This document shows, one piece after another, positions 54,101-60,100 of a stretch of DNA of 64,000 nucleotides. A program made the translations under genes and the position numbers. Source of the DNA: Apostichopus japonicus (Eukaryota; Echinodermata; Holothuroidea; Aspidochirotida; Stichopodidae); NCBI RefSeq assembly GCF_037975245.1, contig NC_092574.1, positions 25,317,213-25,381,212 of the forward strand, written 5' to 3'. Under the pieces are notes generated by a model. It searched no databases. It had not been told where the DNA came from and worked only from the letters and a program-made list of their open reading frames with translations. Position 1 is the stretch's first letter. The number at the start of each line of letters is the position of its first letter.

Positions 54101-57100
54101 TAAAGTATGTCCTAACTAAGAATAACTTGTAAACAAATTATTTGTCTTTGAACACTGCTGCCGAAAAGTTTGATCACACTACATTAAGCCAAACTAACAA
54201 TGGTTTAATTCATACCTTGATAAATTCTGTTAACTTTCATAGAAAAATTGTCAGCTGTGTCAAAACACAAAGGTTTGTTACATTGGTAAGTATGCAAAGG
54301 TTACTTTATTCAAATAATGTCAACTGTGACGTAGTTCTAGTTTTCGGTGAAAAACTAGAACATTTTGAACAACCTTTGCAAAATGACTTGCACCAATAAA
54401 TGTATTACCCTGTCAGAGAAATACTTTCAAGCTTGTACACTTTTTTTAGTTCACAAAGCTATGGTGTATGTGTGAAGCAGTTACAGATGTAAACACAATT
54501 TAAAATGAAGCTTCTCATCAAATTCCAACGCACTCAACAATTAACAGTTAGAAGCCTTGCAGACTGAATTGCTTAAACCTAGGTTGGTGACAATTTGAGC
54601 AAGCCTATACTATTCCTCTTCTCTTGTTTTTGCATCTTAAAACAGCATGTGACTCTTGCTCACTTTTCCTAGGGTAGCATAGTTCTTCCACTGGCATTAT
54701 TACCGACTGGTACATATTAGAAAACCTATGTGTAGAATACTCATATATCGGTCACTAATAGCCTTAAATGTGTTACCCTTGTACATTTTTATAGCCCAAT
54801 TGTTTACATCGCTTGCACTGCATACATAGTTTTGAAATTATGTCCTTTGCAATGAGTTTACCTGAACGATTCTGACTGCATTATATAATATTCACATATA
54901 TCTGGATACTGGCCCCACTCAAAATAAAGAACTATATGGCTACAACCATATGACTGCTCTTTACTCCTCACTAAAAGTATCTTATGGTAAGGTATGTGTC
55001 TAGATACTGTACCTCATCGCATATTTACTGATCAGGTATGGTAGATTGTATCAAACTCAATGCGAATACAATTCTTAACTAGAAATTAAATGCATGCAAA
55101 GACCTGCACCAGTCGTTACCTTATCCTTGGTTAGTCTATTGGAGTCTCTTAAGAGAGACACTGCTTTATCCACTGCCAAAAGGCCAACTGTCGTAGAAGG
55201 AAATGATTCAACTATTAGCTCAATTGTTTCATCTGGTCGAAATACATCTGTAGATTGCCTTCCCATCACACTTACAGACACCTTCAAGGGAAAAGAAACG
55301 CTTTCATTTCATTTATCTGAACAAAATAAGTAAACTATAAAGCCAGCAGTCAAAGTGATACCTTGCCATGTATTATAGGGGAATACTTTTTGTAACATGA
55401 CACACAGAATTTCAATACTTGACTGCAACAACCTTTCATCTCCACTTATAAGAGGTCGGGTACTCAGTAAGGAGAGGCTACACTCTTAATTTTAGGAATA
55501 AATTATGTTTACAAGGTTTCCAGACTTCATGGTTCTGAAGAAACTACTTGTATAAAATTCATTTGAAGTGTTGGCCGACAGATTTATTTAAATAATCCAT
55601 GAGGTATTAAGAATTTTTTTACAATATTACATCCATACTTATTTCTTACAGTAATAGAGGGTTATTTCAGAGGGTAATGGAGACACACCAACAGTTCTGT
55701 TTTGGTAAATATATGGAGAGATGCTATTTCTCTGCTGTTATCAAATTCAATTGAACGTACTCTAATTATCATGTCAGCAGTCAGATTAAACTAATATTTA
55801 CTTGTTGCTTATGGTAATGATTGCATATATTTGCGATTAGAAATAAGTCAGTGCTCACAAGAGCATCTCGATCAATTGATGCCATTTCTTTTTCAAATAG
55901 AACACCAACTCTTATGAGCTGTAGAAAAGAACACTGTTAAAATAATTTGTGTTTGTTTGAAAGACAATACCTATCAAGTAAGAAGGACCACTAGCAAATT
56001 TGATAAAGGTTACATTAGCACCTTGGTTTGTCAGATTAATTTTGCCACAATGTGTCCACTTTGATTTCTGCCAACTCTTTACCAATCATAAAGTTAAACT
56101 AAACCCTTGGACATTTATGTGGTATATTTAGAAATTAAATATAGAAATTTGTACACAAAAGAAATATATTCATTTCACTTACCTCATGAAGAACTGCAAG
56201 TACTTTCGGCTAGCTGAAGTTGGTTACTTTAACCAGAAAGCCAGTTGACTTAGTGATTCATTGCCACACTTTGTATGAGGACATTCTAAACACTACAACA
56301 AACATTCTAATGTGTTGACCATTGCTGATCAACAAGATATTTGCACAAATGTGGACCTACCTATCAAGTAAGAAGTTCATTATCGAAGCATTACTTTTGC
56401 GGTTATGTCTACATGGTTTTCAGACCTGCATATTAAGGTACAATGAACTTCAACACAGATGCTCTCATTGAGGTTTAGGTACATGGTTACAAAGTTCTAA
56501 GCCTTTGACCTGTTCAGACCTCAAACGTCCTTTGACCTTCACAGAAAAAAAATAGAGTTCTTGGACTCAATAATGTGGATCATATGTACTTAGTAGGACA
56601 ATCTTCAAACCCTTACTTCAAGGGTTATCAGGTTTGAAATGTTTCATATTTCGTTTGACATCCACCAATTTTGATAGCATCCATGCTCTCACCAAGGGGG
56701 AGCTACATACCACGTTTGAACTGCAACCAAAAAGCACTTTTTTTTTTATTTGTCACTCCTAATCTCTGTTGGCCAACACACTAAATTCACTCGCCACTAT
56801 GATCACTGTTCAAGTCTCCATAGTACAGATCAACAACATCAATACTTTCTGTGAACAAAGTTTAGGCACTTGACAGAAAAATGGTGCTACTTTACTGTAC
56901 ATTGGAAATTATCTTTCTGTGCAGTATGAAATTTAACTTTTTCCACCAAAGGTAAGTGATGAACAAAGTAAACAATGTCGCAGGATCATAAATTGGCAAA
57001 GGGGCCTACTGTGGTGTCTCAAGCAATTAAAAATAACATCTGCTACATACCTACAAAGATAGCTTGTCTTCCGTTACATTAGGGCTCCTCTATTATAAAG

Positions 57101-60100
57101 CATATACTATACAGTAGTTACGTGTGTGCGAGTCCTATACAGTACCTCACTGATAATTTGAACGGCTACTCGATTAGCGCGACTTCGTACATTTTCCCAA
57201 TTATGTATTTTGTCCTTTAGCTGCAGATTGGTGTTCGAAAAATATTGCTATTACTTCATTATACTGCCTAAATCAAAGCGACTTATTTATCCTAATGTTG
57301 TTCCATGCTTTGTCGTCTTAAATGTTTTACCAAAACGACAGATAATCGTGTATCTTGGGCTTTCTTCAGATCAAATCTAAAGGGGTCTTGTGTCATAAAC
57401 TTTATTTTAGTTTTAACATCGCGAAACTTGGAATAAAGGGGTTACAACTTGTTAAAAGTTTTTTATTACAGTAACTTAATGCTCTTATATCTAAATTTCA
57501 GATGGTAATGTCCATATGTTTACTCTTAGTTGTCTACTAAGGCGCTAGTACTATACTCTACTGTTTAGGGGTTCCCTGCGCATAAACAAACCGTTGTGAT
57601 ATCGATGTTCAGTTAACTTTTTTTAATTGGTAGAGAAATTAACATATAAACACAACATATTTATGAATGCCTTTAAAACACATTACGTTCTGTGTAAGCT
57701 CAAACCGTTCCCTGAAACAAATTGTTATATTAGAATTGCCTTCTCTGTATATATTTATAATTGCTCCGTGAAGTTTGTGAACAATCTCCGCACATGAAAC
57801 CTTCGTGTACATAATACATTTGCAGATAACGGTTTACACCTTAACATGCTTCAAGTTCGCCAAGGTACTGCGTTCATCATTCTGCGATTTTTTTGTACCG
57901 ATAGCCTTGCTTTTATTGGGTTTCACTAGCCCACGAGCCACTCGCCAAACTGTTGAGCGTAGTGCATTTTCTATTCGCCAAAGCTAAAATTCAAGTTGGC
58001 GACTGTATTTGTCAAGGCCTGCTTGAAAGAACACCATTCCATGTGTTTTGTGTGTGTTATAGATTATATTCATTCAACTCTCACTTACTCTTGTTTGCCT
58101 TAGCACTAATATTAGCAGTGATCTATGGTGATGATGTAATGGTGGTGGCGTTTATTTGTGTGTTTGTATGTCAATAGCCATCCATCAATTCATCGCTCTG
58201 CTATGGCACCAGATTCATTGGCTGCAGCAATGGGGCTAAAAATTTACAAGAGGGTACTCACATGATTCTCACAGACTTTTTGAATCTCAATCCACAGAGA
58301 ATCAGCTATAACATGCCCATGTTGGTTGATATAATAGGCAACGATGCGGACAGATGGTACCATGTCATATGACACAGGTATTCTAAATCCATGTAAGTTA
58401 TCAATGGGACTGTTCACTAGACCCGCGTGGACAATGCGGCCTTTTGTCATCACCTGTCATGGGATCAAAAGTACTATTTTATTATTTATTTAATCTCTGA
58501 TATGTTATGGTAGGAGGTCTATAAGCCATGCAGTAGATGATAATGACAATTTAAAGGACAATTATAATAATAATAGAACCCTTCCATCAACTTCAGTCTG
58601 ACACTTCGCTCGACACACTACGAAAACATAATCCTCAAGTTTATGAACTTGGTAGGTTGGATGTTGTTCGAGCAGATTGTGTCTTATGTTCGACATACTA
58701 TTCACACTCTTTATTCTCAACCAGACAACACAGGGGCTATAAAATTTCTTGCCATGAGTGTATATAATGTAGTGTAATTGACCAGGAGTGAGTTAAAAAG
58801 CTAAAACTATTGTAGAGGGACTTGTAATACTCATTTCTTGAACCAAACAAGTAAATCACTAATATGCATCTTACAATATATTATTATGCCAAAATGTTCT
58901 TATGTCAAGCATGAAAAGCCTTCCTGTGTTATCAAGAAAAATAGATGATGAACAGCCTAATCTTGTAAAGACCCTAGTGTGTACAACCTAGTGTACCATT
59001 CCTTTTTGTCAAAAAGCTATTTCCCATATTTGTTTGCTGTATCGCACAGAGAACGCATGCGGCAACGCTTTAAATTAATACTAGGGTCTTGCACATTTCC
59101 TCCAAACTATCTTATGTTTTCCCTTGATTTTGGCAGATTTGCTTCGGAAAAGCGAAGAAGCCAATTAGGGTTGCCAATTGGGCCAACTTCCCCAAAATGT
59201 TTATTCAAGCCCTGCCTCCCGCAGTGAACAACCACTTGGCCTTAGATTGTTTTGTACACTGCGAGACGGTCGCTAATTGATGTGGAAGAAACATGATCTC
59301 ACATAACTAGCAATTTTATAACAAAAATACAGATTTTGTGATTTACATAAGTTCTCGCCCCACTTTGGAGAAAAGTCCAAGACTTTTGTATGTGACAGAT
59401 CCTCGAGCATGTAAAATACGGTGTTCCAGCACATTCGTGGTAGGCTGACACGGATTCTGTACAGTTTGCACGCTAGAAAAAGAGTATTACAAACGACTTG
59501 CCAAGACTATGCACGGCCGTGCTTTAGTTATTTCTTTATTAAATAGGCTTGGATGGATTACTTATGTCATTAACACATTTACCAGTAACTATCAATGGAT
59601 GAATTAAAGCTACATGTCCTAATTTCGTTACAATTCGTACATATTTGAACATCTTACTGACACAACAGGTGTCCTGTAGCATTTTCCTATTTGCAATAAT
59701 TACTAGAACTTCTCTGTGGTACGTACTTCATAAGTTACCTATCAAATCTGATTTGACTGAGCCTTTTGCAAAATGAAAGAATAAAAATACAATTTACCAA
59801 CTTTAGCATTAATGAACATCAAATATCTGTTGACCTCCATCAACCATAATATTTTAGATAGGTGTATATCAACCACCCATAAGATTCACCAGAACTGGTA
59901 TTCATTATTTAGCTTGTTTATAAGTGTTAGTTTTAGACTTTTACTATTGACCTCTATTTTAGATTAAGTATGTAACTATTACTCTACATACTTACAAGAG
60001 AAAACTTTAATTTAAACATGAATAAGTTTTGTCAGTGCATATAGCTTCAAATGACATTTGGCATAAACTAAAATACAGCAGAAACTACGATCTCACTAAT

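Noticed and set aside
55094-55333. Plus-strand 79-codon ORF
   Set aside because: Antisense shadow of exon 3.
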